The notes under the pieces were generated by a model that did not search any database, was not told where the DNA came from, and saw nothing but the letters and a program-made list of their open reading frames with translations. The translations under genes and the position numbers were made by a program. 64,000 bases of DNA from Nocardia transvalensis (GTDB lineage Bacteria > Actinomycetota > Actinomycetes > Mycobacteriales > Mycobacteriaceae), in contig NZ_JADLQQ010000014.1 of assembly GCF_015477765.1 (NCBI RefSeq), positions 147,643 to 211,642 of the forward strand, written 5' to 3'. Positions within the stretch are counted from its first letter, which is position 1, and every line of letters starts with the position of its first letter. Of this stretch, positions 42,895 to 52,221 are shown piece by piece.

Positions 42895-43938
42895 TTGGCG
42901 TACAACAAGATTGTCGGCCGTCCGACCAACGACGCGCAGACAGTTGTCCCGGTCCAGGTGGTCCGCGATGTAATTCAGACCGCTACCCAGTCCTCGGCGC
43001 TGTTGTCGCGGGCCCGGACGGTGCCGATGTCGAGCAAGACCTACCATCAGCCCATCCTGGCGTCGCTACCCGAGGCCGATTTCGTCGGCGGCACCGAACT
43101 CGAGGACACGCCCAGTTCGGGGGCATCCGAGCCCGGTTTCGACGGCAAGGACGCCAACCCGGCCGATGGCCTGAAATCAACCTCCAGCATGGGTTGGAAG
43201 CCGCTGAGCATGACCGCCGAAGAGATTGCGGTCATCGTGCCGATTCCCGATGCGCTGGTCGATGATTCGGCTATCCCTTTGTGGGAGTCGGCGCAGCCGT
43301 TGATGGCCGAAGCGGTGGCGAAGCGGCTGGACGAGGCGGGCATTTTCGGTGTCCGGGTGCCCAAGAGCTGGAATCTCAAGGGCGGCTTGATCGGTGCGGG
43401 CAATGCCTACCAGGTGGATGCTTCGAAGTTCTCCGACTACGCGGCGGCGATCGCGGATGCGGGTGAGCAGCTGGGTGAACACGGCGTGCCCGTGACCGGG
43501 TTCATCTCCCGGCCGGGCCTGGGCTGGGCCATGGCCAAGGAACGCGACGCGGTAGGTAACCCGATCTATCAGTCCGCCACTGCCGCGACTCCCGCGACGA
43601 TCTACGGTCTGCCGACCGGCGAGACGCTGACCGGTTCGTGGAATCCGGCGCGGTCGCAGATCCTTGCCGGTGACTGGTCCAAGGTGTTCGTCGGTATCCG
43701 CCAGGACGTCAGCTTCGAATTGTTTCGTGAGGGTGTGATTACCGACGAGACCGGCAAAGTGGTCTTGAACCTGATGACGCAGGACGCGAAGGCGCTGCGG
43801 TGTGTGTTCCGGGTGGGTGTGACCGTGGCCAAGCCGATCGACCGGGCGGGCCGGGAAATCCTGCCGCTGGCCAACATTTTCGGCAAGCCGACCCCGGTGA
43901 AGCTGCCCGCCCCGGCGAGCGGCGGCAAGGCCGCATAG
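42895..43938 (+). CDS. Major capsid protein (HK97 fold)
   Basis: The 347-residue protein shows the HK97-type pattern: AQTVVPVQVVRDVIQTATQS, KTYHQPILASLPEADFVG, the spine helix region (LWESAQPLMAEAVAKRLDEA), and P-domain strands such as WSKVFVGIRQDVSFELFREG. The C-terminus GREILPLANIFGKP is typical. GAGGGG lies seven bases before the TTG at 42895; the frame upstream is continuation without coding support. Confidence 0.9.
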   Translation: MAYNKIVGRPTNDAQTVVPVQVVRDVIQTATQSSALLSRARTVPMSSKTYHQPILASLPEADFVGGTELEDTPSSGASEPGFDGKDANPADGLKSTSSMGWKPLSMTAEEIAVIVPIPDALVDDSAIPLWESAQPLMAEAVAKRLDEAGIFGVRVPKSWNLKGGLIGAGNAYQVDASKFSDYAAAIADAGEQLGEHGVPVTGFISRPGLGWAMAKERDAVGNPIYQSATAATPATIYGLPTGETLTGSWNPARSQILAGDWSKVFVGIRQDVSFELFREGVITDETGKVVLNLMTQDAKALRCVFRVGVTVAKPIDRAGREILPLANIFGKPTPVKLPAPASGGKAA

Positions 43939-44006
43939 AGGCCGACTTTTCAGGGGTTCTCGGGTGAGACCGGTTCGTGTCTCACCCGCGAGTGTGGGGG
44001 CGGTGC

Positions 44007-44450
44007 ATGGGTATCGAATTGACGATCGAGGATCTTCGGCCGTTCGCGCCGAATCTGACGGCCGATAAGGCCGCTCTCATGATCGAGGACGCCACGGCGA
44101 CAGCGGAATCGGTGGCCCCGTGTGTGGCGGACATGCCGAAATCCGACCCTCGGTATCGGGCGGCGAAGGCCATCATCCGGGGCGCGGTGGTGCGGTGGGC
44201 CGACTACGGCACTGGCGCGGTTACCCAGCAGTCGGCCGGGCCGTATTCCCAGACCATCGACACCCGCCCGGTACGGCGGGCGATGTTCTGGCCGTCGGAG
44301 ATCAACGACCTGGTGAAGCTGTGCAACCAGGGCCGGGGCAAGTCGAAGGCGTTCACAGTCGACACCACCCCGGCCGACGCCTTGCGGGCCCGGCCGTTCG
44401 GGTCGGCCTGGGTGAACGGGTCGGGCCCGGCCGGGTGTGGGTGGGATTGA
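44007..44450 (+). CDS. Head-tail connector (gp6-like adaptor)
   Basis: A 147-residue protein: LTIEDLRPFAPNLTADKAAL, YRAAKAIIRGAVVRWADYGT, and a tail region ending WVNGSGPAGCGWD. Its place right after the capsid gene and its helical N-terminus match connector proteins that dock on the portal ring. GGGGGCGG supports the ATG at 44007. Confidence 0.75.
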   Translation: MGIELTIEDLRPFAPNLTADKAALMIEDATATAESVAPCVADMPKSDPRYRAAKAIIRGAVVRWADYGTGAVTQQSAGPYSQTIDTRPVRRAMFWPSEINDLVKLCNQGRGKSKAFTVDTTPADALRARPFGSAWVNGSGPAGCGWD

Positions 44451-44785
44451 TGCTGCCGACTCCCTATCTGGCGTTGGTGTCGGACTATTCGGAGCGGCAC
44501 AACGAGGCTGGGCGGCTGATCACGGAATGGACACCGAGACCGGAGGCCGAACCGGTGTACGGGTGGGGGCCGCCGCAAACACGGGAGCCGAAGACCGCGG
44601 GCTATGACCGACTGGTGGTGGATGTCGAATTGTTCGCTCCCCCAACGTTTTCGGTGAAGCCACGCGACCGGGTGCGGCTGGCCGGGCAGGACTATCAGGT
44701 GATCGGGTACGCCGAGGACTACACGCACGGCCCGTTCGGGTTCGCGCCGGGGGTAGTGGTGAATCTGCGAAGAGGGGACGGCTGA
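44450..44785 (+). CDS. Head-closure (stopper) protein candidate
   Basis: A 111-residue beta-rich protein: YDRLVVDVELFAPPTFSVKP, then RDRVRLAGQDYQVIGYAEDY, the pattern of small SPP1 gp16-like stoppers. Its ATG overlaps the previous TGA. Assignment is by position and size. Confidence 0.65.
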   Translation: MLPTPYLALVSDYSERHNEAGRLITEWTPRPEAEPVYGWGPPQTREPKTAGYDRLVVDVELFAPPTFSVKPRDRVRLAGQDYQVIGYAEDYTHGPFGFAPGVVVNLRRGDG

Positions 44786-44786
44786 G

Positions 44787-45053
44787 ATGCCCAAACCGGT
44801 GATCAAGTGGAACATCGAGGGCTTCTACAAGCTGCGCAAAGCGCCGGGCCTGGTGGTGGATCTGACCGAGCGGGCCGAACGGATCAAGGCCGCCGCAGAA
44901 GCCGAGGGCGGCGAATACGAGATCTACAGCCAGCAAGGCGAAAAGAAGCCGCAAGGCCGCTGGCGGCTGTCGATCACCACGGCCGACCCGAAAGCCATGT
45001 ACAAGAACGCGGTTGGGAGCCCGTTGCTTCGGGCGGTGGACCGTGGCCGCTAG
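44787..45053 (+). CDS. HK97 gp10-like neck protein
   Basis: An 88-residue protein (NIEGFYKLRKAPGLVVDLTE, ERIKAAAEAEGGEYEIYSQQ, ADPKAMYKNAVGSPLLRAV). The pattern of an N-terminal helix, long helix and exposed C-terminus matches phage neck proteins of the gp10 group. Confidence 0.65.
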   Translation: MPKPVIKWNIEGFYKLRKAPGLVVDLTERAERIKAAAEAEGGEYEIYSQQGEKKPQGRWRLSITTADPKAMYKNAVGSPLLRAVDRGR

Positions 45054-45429
45054 AAAACCCGCGACACGGGTCATGATCGTGTTGTTGCGGTCGGCTCTCG
45101 GCGTCCCGGTGGTGAACGAGCTAGGGGCCCAGCGTCCAGCGCGGTTCGTGCTCGTGGACCGGACGGGCGGGCCGATGGTCAACGAGGCGGTGGACGGGCC
45201 GCAATTCCGGCTCGAGTGCTGGGACAGCGACGACGCCGAGGGCCTGGCGTACGCGGTGTGGTCGGCGGTGTGGTCGGCGCGCGGTTCCTACGTCGACTAC
45301 GGCGGTGGCAGGGCGTGGATCACGCGAGTTGAAGAGATCGGCGGGCCCGCGCACGTGCCGCACCCCGATGTTCCGGAGCAAGACCGGTGGGTGCTGGCGC
45401 TGCGGATGGGTATCGCTGTGAATTCCTGA
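45043..45429 (+). CDS. Tail terminator protein candidate
   Basis: A 128-residue protein (MIVLLRSALGVPVVNELGAQ, RPARFVLVDRTGGPMVNEAV, RVEEIGGPAHVPHPDVPEQD). The order and alpha/beta composition match tail terminators, which cap the tail tube. The GTG at 45043 overlaps the neck gene by 11 bases. Confidence 0.7.
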   Translation: MAARKPATRVMIVLLRSALGVPVVNELGAQRPARFVLVDRTGGPMVNEAVDGPQFRLECWDSDDAEGLAYAVWSAVWSARGSYVDYGGGRAWITRVEEIGGPAHVPHPDVPEQDRWVLALRMGIAVNS

Positions 45430-45451
45430 AATCTATTGAGGAGCAATCGGT

Positions 45452-46051
45452 TTGGCTACCGATGTCAAGAATGTGTATGTGCCTTCGCCGAGCGCGAAGG
45501 GTGTCATCTTCCGATCGGTGAAGACCACCGACGACCCGGTGACGCTTCCAGCGAACGCCAAAGACGAGATCAAGGCAACCGATTTCGCGGACCTGGGCGG
45601 GGTGAGTGACGCCGGTTTCACCAACTCGATCGATCGCAGCGTCAAGAAGGTGAAGGACTTCGGCGCGGCCACTGTTGCCACTCCGCAGGACGACTACACC
45701 GAGACCGTGAAACTCGAACTCATCGAGTCACTTCGGGAAAGCGTGCTCGAAACCGTGTTCGGCACGAAGATCACCCCTCTGCCCGATGGTGGATTTTCCT
45801 TCAGCCACAAGAAGCAACCGCTCGAAAAGTACTCGTGGGTTATCGACACGGTCGAAGGAAAGAAGCTGCGCCGCCAGGTGATCGGCATCGGCCAGGTCAC
45901 CGAAATCGGGGACGTGAAACAGGTCAGCGACGATATCGTGAAATACCCGATCACGATCGAGTGTTTCGAAGATAAAGACGGGGATTTCGTCAAGGAGTAC
46001 GTCGGGCGGCCTGCCGAGCCTACTCCGCCGAAACAGAAACAGGCTGCCTGA
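45452..46051 (+). CDS. Major tail tube protein
   Basis: A 199-residue beta-rich protein (VKNVYVPSPSAKGVIFRSVK, DFGAATVATPQDDYTETVKL, VIGIGQVTEIGDVKQVSDDI). GAGGAGCAATCGG precedes the TTG start. Position between the tail terminator and the chaperone genes fits the tail tube subunit. Confidence 0.85.
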   Translation: MATDVKNVYVPSPSAKGVIFRSVKTTDDPVTLPANAKDEIKATDFADLGGVSDAGFTNSIDRSVKKVKDFGAATVATPQDDYTETVKLELIESLRESVLETVFGTKITPLPDGGFSFSHKKQPLEKYSWVIDTVEGKKLRRQVIGIGQVTEIGDVKQVSDDIVKYPITIECFEDKDGDFVKEYVGRPAEPTPPKQKQAA

Positions 46052-46096
46052 TCCCCTCGCATCTCAGCCGCTATTCCGAAAGGTGATTGTTTTCCG

Positions 46097-46414
46097 TTGG
46101 CTGTGTTTACTGTTCCGCGGTCGGCTGGTTCGAAGCGTCAGAATCGTTTCGCGTTCCGGTTGGCCGATGGTGGCAAGGTGTATTCGGTGCCGTTTCTTCA
46201 GTATTTGTCTGGGCAGGGCGCGAAGTTCATTCAGGCGGGTATCGAATCCAAGATGGATGAGGCGTCGCTGACGCGGGGCCTGATCGCGATCGAATGCCCG
46301 GAGGCGGCCGAGGCGGTCGAGGATCTGAGTATTGATCAGATCGGCGCGTTGTCGAAGGCATGGGCAGATGCGTCCGCGGTGAGCATGGGGGAATTGCAGG
46401 GCTCCGAATCCTGA
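46097..46414 (+). CDS. Tail assembly chaperone, short form (gpG-like)
   Basis: A 105-residue protein (FTVPRSAGSKRQNRFAFRLA, YLSGQGAKFIQAGIESKMDE) in front of a second overlapping frame and the tape measure gene. This is the usual two-frame chaperone arrangement of long-tailed phages. The start is a TTG. It ends 21 bases after a run of five G. Confidence 0.75.
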   Translation: MAVFTVPRSAGSKRQNRFAFRLADGGKVYSVPFLQYLSGQGAKFIQAGIESKMDEASLTRGLIAIECPEAAEAVEDLSIDQIGALSKAWADASAVSMGELQGSES

Positions 46415-46782
46415 TCGACCAGTATTCGGGGCCGATCGAATTCGACCTGCTGGAGCGCGGGTTTCGGCTGTCGGATATCGGCACCGCGCGCTTGTCGTGG
46501 CATGAGTTCGGCGTCTTGGTGGCACATTTGCCGCCGACCCCGGACTCTGCGCTGTACCGGGCCCGGTATCCGCGATCGTGGTTTTGGACGGCTGATCTTG
46601 ATTTCCTGTCGATGATTCTCTACGCGCTGCAAGGTGCGAATTGGCAGCGCAGCGGTGGCCAGGGGGACAAGCCGACACCGATCGCACGCCCGACCGAATC
46701 GGCCACCGACGCCGGGACGGGCGACGGTTTCGGGCTGGATGAAATCCGCGATGTGCTGGCGCGATTGCGGGCGGCGATGTAA
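46097..46782 (+). CDS. Tail assembly chaperone, frameshift fusion (gpGT-like)
   Basis: The second frame (open from about 46360 to 46782) lies in the -1 frame relative to the short form and has no convincing own start. A -1 slip at GGGGGAA (46387-46393) would join SAVSMG to GIAGLRILIDQYSGPIEFDL and give about 228 residues. The downstream part (LSWHEFGVLVAHLPP, SMILYALQGANW) is typical of the chaperone T domain. Confidence 0.7.
46387..46393 (+). other. Candidate -1 ribosomal frameshift site
   Basis: GGGGGAA read as G-GGG-GAA in the short-form frame allows perfect P-site re-pairing after a -1 slip; the A-site pairing is imperfect. It is the only homopolymer-like run in the overlap of the two chaperone frames. 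Confidence 0.55.
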
Positions 46783-46797
46783 GAGGGGGCGCGATTC

Positions 46798-49557
46798 GTG
46801 AGCATCGAAATCGCCAGCGTCTATGTGTCGGTGTCGGCCAACACGAACGGGATGCCCGGCCAGATCGCCGGGGCGGTGGCCCAGGGCGGCAGGCTGGCCG
46901 AACGCCACGCAGATACGGCGGGCCGCAACTGGGGCGGCCGGTTCGCATCGGTCGCGGGCACCGCGCTCAAGGCCGGGGTCGGGGTCGCGGCGGCCGGGGT
47001 GGCGGCTGTGCTCGGAACGGCGCTGACCAAGGGGTTCGACCGGCTGAATGCGTTGGATCAGGCGAACGCCAAATTCAAGGCGCTCGGCTACAGTGCTCAG
47101 TCCATCGTCGGAATCATGGATTCCGCCAACAAAGCGGTCCTAGGGACCGCGTTCGGATTGGGTGACGCCGCGAAGGTAGCGGCTACGGCGCTCGCGGCGG
47201 GAATCAAAGAAGGCGACGACCTTACCAAGTACCTCACTCTCGTGGGTGATGCTGCCGCGTTCGCGAATGCCGATCTCAACGAGATGGGCGCAATTTTCAA
47301 CAAAGTCCAAGCGACAGGCAAGTTGCAGGGCGACGAGCTGGCCCAGCTACAGGAACGCGGAATTCCCGTCCTGTCGTGGCTCGCACAATCCTACGGCAAG
47401 ACCGCGGCGGCCATGTCGGACATGGTTTCCAAGGGCCAGGTGGATGCGGCCCGGTTCCAGCAGATCATGTCGGAACATATGGGCGGCGTCGCCGCTCAAA
47501 TGGGCAAAACCCTGCAAGGCAGCTGGAACAATTTGCAAGCCGGTTTAGGGCGGCTCGGGGCAACTGTGCTGGCGCCGCTGTTCGATCGGCTGACACCCGC
47601 GATCCAGAAAGTCACGGAATGGGTGGATGCGGTCGGCCCGAAGATCTCCGGACTTATGTCGCAGATCGGGCAGGCGGCCCGGCCCACGGTTGAGCGGATC
47701 TCGCAATTTTTCAGTGGACTGTCGGAGAAGATCGGCCCGCTGATCGATTATGTGCGCAATTTCTGGACGGCGTTTCAGCAGTCCGGCGAAGCGGCGGCGG
47801 TCTCGGAGCGTTTTCAGCAGATTTGGTCTCGGCTGCAAGAGCTGTGGACCGTCCTGCAGCCGGTCCTGGTTGACGTGTGGAATGCGCTGAAACCGGTCCT
47901 CGAAGTTGTCGGTGCGGCGGCGTGGGAAGCGTTCAAGGCCGTGTTGTGGGCGATCTCGACGGCGATCGATTCGGCCAAGACGGCGATCAGCATCCTGTCC
48001 CCTGTTATTCACGCGGCGAGCGAGGATGTGCAGGGCCTTGCCGACAAATTCAAGTCGGTCGTTGAATGGGTCGGAAAAGCGATCGACGGCGTGACCGGAT
48101 TTATCGATAAGGCCAAGCAGGTCGGCGGCGATGTTGTCGGGTCGGTCGCGGGCTTTTTCGGTATCGGGCATGCGGGTGGCGGTCCTGTCGTTGGGTCCGG
48201 TGGACCGACTGACGATCTGATTCCGGCGATGCTGTCCAACGGTGAGCATGTCCTTACCGCCGAGGAAGTGGCCGCGATGGGCGGGCATGCCGGGGTGTAT
48301 CGGATGCGGGCGTTGGCGCGGCGCGGGGAGCTGGCGTTCGCGGCCGGTGGCGCGGTCGGCCTGCCGCGCGGTATCCGCGATGCGTTGGCGGCGGCGGCCG
48401 AGGCCGACGGGTTGCCGTATCTGTGGGGTGGGACGGGCCCGGACGGCTATGACTGCTCTGGGTGGGCCGGATACCTGCAATCGGTCACCATGGGCCTGTC
48501 CGACACGCATCAGCGGCTCTACACCACGGGCACGCTGATCGAAGGGGCGACCGCTGGCCTACAGCAAGGTCTCGGACCCAGCGGCACTCTGTTCCGGGTC
48601 GGGGCCAGCCCAGAGCACATGGCCGTCACCATCGCCGGTCACCCCGCCGAATCCGGCGGCGCACACGGCACCTCCGGCATCGACGGCGGCCGGGCCGGGG
48701 CCGAGGCTACTCAGTTCCCCTTCAAGTACCACTTGCCCAATGAAGCCGTCGCGGGGTGGGCGGAACAAGCCCAGGGCGACGGCGGGACGGGTATCGGTAG
48801 CGCCTACTCGGCGAGCACGGGTGGGGAGAAGACACCCGCGCCACAGGCACCGCGGATTCCGCATCGGTACTCCGACACCGATAAGGAGTATCTGAAGCTT
48901 GAACGCGCGTGGGCGGAGGCGAACAAGCGGCGCAACGAAATCTATGCCGACCCAACCTCTTCGGAGCTGGATCGGATGGATGCGGATATCGCGTTGCAGG
49001 AGGCCGAGGACGCCCGCCGCAAGGGCCCGCAGGCCGACGACCAGGGCGCGCCCAAGTCGTTGAAGGATTACGCGCACAAGATGCTCGATATCGGCATCGA
49101 CGCCGCGAAAGCACAGCTGCCGTTCGACCTCGGTTCGTCGCGATGGTGGGACGTGGCCGACAAGTCGATAGAAGCCGCGAACTCGGTTTCCACCTTCAGC
49201 CGCGCCGACATCGACAATCAGCTCGGCTTCAATCCCGCTGCTGGTGTGCCGGATTGGGTAACACGGCTACGGGCCGGGCAGGCGAAGGTGTTCGACTCGG
49301 GCGGATGGCTGGAACCGGGCGGGGTAGCGGTGAACCTGTCGCGCAAGCCTGAGCCGATTTTCAACAGCCCGCATCAGTTGCGGCAGTTCGCCGATGGGTT
49401 CGCCCCGGCACCGGCCGCGACCGTGACGCTCGACGATTTGCGTGCCGTGCTGGAGTCCCGTCCGAACGTGACATTCAACGTGAGTGATTTCAAAGAAGCC
49501 ATGGCGGTGTGGCAGCTCGAGCAGCGCCGCCAAGCCATGAGCTTCGCACGGAGGTAA
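46798..49557 (+). CDS. Tape measure protein with NlpC/P60-like domain
   Basis: This 919-residue protein sets tail length. The N-terminal 480 residues are helical with hydrophobic stretches (GVGVAAAGVAAVLGTAL) and tape-measure motifs (LDQANAKFKALGYSAQSIVG, LQERGIPVLSWLAQSYGK). Residues about 535-650 resemble an NlpC/P60 peptidase: LPYLWGGTGPDGYDCSGWAG with Cys553 and SPEHMAVTIAG with His607. This would help cut peptidoglycan during DNA entry. The C-terminal 200 residues carry FDSGGWLEPGGVAVNLS, typical of tape measures. GTG start. Confidence 0.9.
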   Translation: MSIEIASVYVSVSANTNGMPGQIAGAVAQGGRLAERHADTAGRNWGGRFASVAGTALKAGVGVAAAGVAAVLGTALTKGFDRLNALDQANAKFKALGYSAQSIVGIMDSANKAVLGTAFGLGDAAKVAATALAAGIKEGDDLTKYLTLVGDAAAFANADLNEMGAIFNKVQATGKLQGDELAQLQERGIPVLSWLAQSYGKTAAAMSDMVSKGQVDAARFQQIMSEHMGGVAAQMGKTLQGSWNNLQAGLGRLGATVLAPLFDRLTPAIQKVTEWVDAVGPKISGLMSQIGQAARPTVERISQFFSGLSEKIGPLIDYVRNFWTAFQQSGEAAAVSERFQQIWSRLQELWTVLQPVLVDVWNALKPVLEVVGAAAWEAFKAVLWAISTAIDSAKTAISILSPVIHAASEDVQGLADKFKSVVEWVGKAIDGVTGFIDKAKQVGGDVVGSVAGFFGIGHAGGGPVVGSGGPTDDLIPAMLSNGEHVLTAEEVAAMGGHAGVYRMRALARRGELAFAAGGAVGLPRGIRDALAAAAEADGLPYLWGGTGPDGYDCSGWAGYLQSVTMGLSDTHQRLYTTGTLIEGATAGLQQGLGPSGTLFRVGASPEHMAVTIAGHPAESGGAHGTSGIDGGRAGAEATQFPFKYHLPNEAVAGWAEQAQGDGGTGIGSAYSASTGGEKTPAPQAPRIPHRYSDTDKEYLKLERAWAEANKRRNEIYADPTSSELDRMDADIALQEAEDARRKGPQADDQGAPKSLKDYAHKMLDIGIDAAKAQLPFDLGSSRWWDVADKSIEAANSVSTFSRADIDNQLGFNPAAGVPDWVTRLRAGQAKVFDSGGWLEPGGVAVNLSRKPEPIFNSPHQLRQFADGFAPAPAATVTLDDLRAVLESRPNVTFNVSDFKEAMAVWQLEQRRQAMSFARR

Positions 49558-49560
49558 CCC

Positions 49561-50469
49561 ATTAGCGAGCTGCGTATCCAGCTCGAAGGCTGCAACGGCG
49601 AATGGTTCACGCTGCATGGGGAAGGCGCAGGGGATAAAGGCGTCTTCCTCGGTGCACGCCCTGAGGGCATCTACGACGAGCCTACCGAGACGATTTGGCG
49701 GAGCCATGTCTACCAGATCGGCGCAGACTTCGGCGGAATCAAAGTCCACAAACGCGATGTCGTTCTCGGTATCGAGATCGTCGGCAACGCACAAGGAACA
49801 TGGAAACAGAACGATTCACGGTGGCGCAAAGCCTGGTCCTATGAGAAGGATTCAACGCTCTGGATCGAAACCGCGGGATCACGGAGATACCTGAAACTGC
49901 GGCTGTCGGAGACTCCGACGTTCGCCCCGGATTTCGATCCGTTCACCGACGATTACGGTCACATCGTAATGACGTGCGCGGCGGGTGACCCGCGCTGGTA
50001 CGAGGCAACCGACTACACCTATCAGTGGATTTATCAGGGCGACCCGAAAGGCATTCTCGTAGTCGAGAATCCGACCGATGTCGAAGTGTGGCCGAAATAC
50101 GTGTGCCAAGCACACCCGTCGAAGGCTGGAACCATCTGGGTGCTCCCGGATTTCTCGTTCGGCTCCGACCGCGCCGACGCACTCCGCGCGGTGTTCCCGA
50201 ATGAGGACTTGGACCATCGGGCGGTGCCGTTGCCGCCGCTGCAACCGCGTGAACAACTGGTGGTCGACACCGACGAGGGCGAAGAACAGCTGACCTCGAA
50301 CATCGACACCGAACCGTGGATGCGATTCGAGGGCCGCTGTTTCCTGTTCCCGATCCCGCCCCGCACCCCGCTCACCGAATTACCGGTGACCGTGGCCGGC
50401 GCCGAGGAAGGCATGGGCATACAGGTGCGTATTCCTCGCCCCTGGTCACGACCGTGGGGGCTCGAGTGA
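49561..50469 (+). CDS. Distal tail (Dit-like) protein starting at ATT
   Basis: The frame is open from 49558 to 50469 and reads ISELRIQLEGCNGEWFTLHG, GVFLGARPEGIYDEPTETIW and so on, clearly protein-like well before the first ATG at 49969. GGAGG at 49550-49554 is six bases before ATT at 49561, which is the best-placed codon; a CTG at 49570 is the alternative. The 302-residue product fits a distal tail protein linking tube and tip. Rare ATT starts are known, for example in infC. Confidence 0.8.
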   Translation: MSELRIQLEGCNGEWFTLHGEGAGDKGVFLGARPEGIYDEPTETIWRSHVYQIGADFGGIKVHKRDVVLGIEIVGNAQGTWKQNDSRWRKAWSYEKDSTLWIETAGSRRYLKLRLSETPTFAPDFDPFTDDYGHIVMTCAAGDPRWYEATDYTYQWIYQGDPKGILVVENPTDVEVWPKYVCQAHPSKAGTIWVLPDFSFGSDRADALRAVFPNEDLDHRAVPLPPLQPREQLVVDTDEGEEQLTSNIDTEPWMRFEGRCFLFPIPPRTPLTELPVTVAGAEEGMGIQVRIPRPWSRPWGLE

Positions 50470-52220
50470 GCGTGATAACGACTCTCGATTTCGAATCCGC
50501 CTACCGGCAAGTGACCGAGAAGAAGCGGCGAGCGAAACGACGCAGGACGTATCCGCCGTTCATTCGATTGTGGGATGGTCGATGGCGGCTCCGCGGCAGG
50601 GTCACCCGCTACGACGAATCAACGTGGGAATTCATCGACGGCGACACCGGTATCGGAGTACTGGAGATGCCGCACGACTACTACCTGTCGCGGTGGCTGA
50701 CCAACGTCGAGGTCAAGGGCACCAACCCGCGCGTGAAGCGGCTTGACGGGACATGGACCGATGGCCCCAACCCGTACGGCCGATACAAGGATCTGAATGC
50801 GTTCGTGACCGTCGACCACGACGGGGCCCGCTGGTCGGGGGTGCTGTCGGAATGCAGCATCATCAAAGACGACACGGGCCGGAAATTCGTTCGCGCGACA
50901 TTCAAGCACGATTTCGAGTTCGTCCGTCGGCTGCGATTCTGGAGTAACCCAGTCCTCCCGGCACAAATTCAGGTGCCCCGCTACTGGCTGCTCTGGGGAC
51001 AAGCGATTTCCATCATCAAGATCACGATGTTTCTGAATCTGCTCCGGCTCAACGCCAGCCCGTTCCGGATTCCGGACAACCCGCTGGATTTCGAGCATTG
51101 GCTTGATCCGATCAAGGGGTTGGATCTGCGGAGCTGGAACATGGTGGTCAAACCGCAGATCGAACCCGACACCTCGGTCACCGGGTTGCTGTTCTCGCGG
51201 TTTCAGTCCGCCTATGACGCGACCAAGACATTGGTCGAGGACGCACAATTGAGCTGGGATCTGCGGCGCTGGCTCAAAGGCGATCCCGAACCATGGCCGG
51301 GCGCATTCATCGGCGGCGACCCCAATAAATGCGTCGTGAAACACGGTGCATTGATCGTGGATCTGAAAGACCGCTCGGCGTGGTCGACCGGGACAGCGGC
51401 GGGCGGAAACATCCTGGAAGGCCTCACCTACAGCATTCAGAAGTTCCTGCCCAACGGGATGAACGGCGCGATCGAAGAAACGACGATCGACCCGAACCTT
51501 GTCCCCGAGTACACGACTCCCGGACTATTCAAAGGAACAGTGCCACGCGCCCCGGCCGTCGTATTCCGGGAATCGAAGCACACCGGAATTCAAACGTCCG
51601 AGATAACGTGGCGGCCTCCGACCGTCACGAACATCGTTGGCGGTGGTCATTCCATGATGGGCGTGAATGAGGCGCTGCGGGCGTCCATTTCCGCCCTGGG
51701 TGATCTCACGGCCATGATTCCGGGCCTGCCACCACTTGGCGGCACGCTCGAAATCGCTTTGACCCCCTTCGTCGAAGACACCTTGCTCGCCTGGGGAAAA
51801 TGGGAGAGCACCGACCGGAAAGACCGACTCGGCGACTCGTTTCTCTGGGAAGACTATGCCGAGGGGTCGGAGAACATCTATTCGATCTCCGGCGTACTGG
51901 CCATGCGGAAAGGATTCCTCGATACCGACGAGGAATTGGACGTGAAAGTCACCGTGGCAGACTCGTCGCCCTGGCGAATCGGCCAGAACGGATTGGGCCA
52001 TTTCTTCCTGGGCGATCGAGTCGGCGTCGCGCCGCTCGGCGTCTCTCCCGGTCAGATCTTCATTCAACGAGTGAGTTCGATCAAACTCACCGTGAAACCG
52101 GAAACCGCCGCAACATGGGATATCACGCTAGGCAGCAAACGGGCCACCGACCCGATATTGGGGGCGTGGGAACGGTTGAGTCAGCTTGCCAGCGTTCTCC
52201 AGATGCAAGGAGTTCTTTAA
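50466..52220 (+). CDS. Siphovirus ReqiPepy6 Gp37-like tail protein
   Basis: The 584-residue protein starts with a segment common to actinophage tip proteins: PPFIRLWDGRWRLRGRVTRY, STWEFIDGDTGIGVLEMPHD, YYLSRWLTNVEVKG. Long beta-rich regions follow, with a glycine-rich helix pair in the middle (MMGVNEALRASISALGDLTA). It is the largest tip component after the tape measure. The GTG at 50466 overlaps the Dit-like stop. Confidence 0.82.
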   Translation: MSVITTLDFESAYRQVTEKKRRAKRRRTYPPFIRLWDGRWRLRGRVTRYDESTWEFIDGDTGIGVLEMPHDYYLSRWLTNVEVKGTNPRVKRLDGTWTDGPNPYGRYKDLNAFVTVDHDGARWSGVLSECSIIKDDTGRKFVRATFKHDFEFVRRLRFWSNPVLPAQIQVPRYWLLWGQAISIIKITMFLNLLRLNASPFRIPDNPLDFEHWLDPIKGLDLRSWNMVVKPQIEPDTSVTGLLFSRFQSAYDATKTLVEDAQLSWDLRRWLKGDPEPWPGAFIGGDPNKCVVKHGALIVDLKDRSAWSTGTAAGGNILEGLTYSIQKFLPNGMNGAIEETTIDPNLVPEYTTPGLFKGTVPRAPAVVFRESKHTGIQTSEITWRPPTVTNIVGGGHSMMGVNEALRASISALGDLTAMIPGLPPLGGTLEIALTPFVEDTLLAWGKWESTDRKDRLGDSFLWEDYAEGSENIYSISGVLAMRKGFLDTDEELDVKVTVADSSPWRIGQNGLGHFFLGDRVGVAPLGVSPGQIFIQRVSSIKLTVKPETAATWDITLGSKRATDPILGAWERLSQLASVLQMQGVL

Positions 52221-52221
52221 A

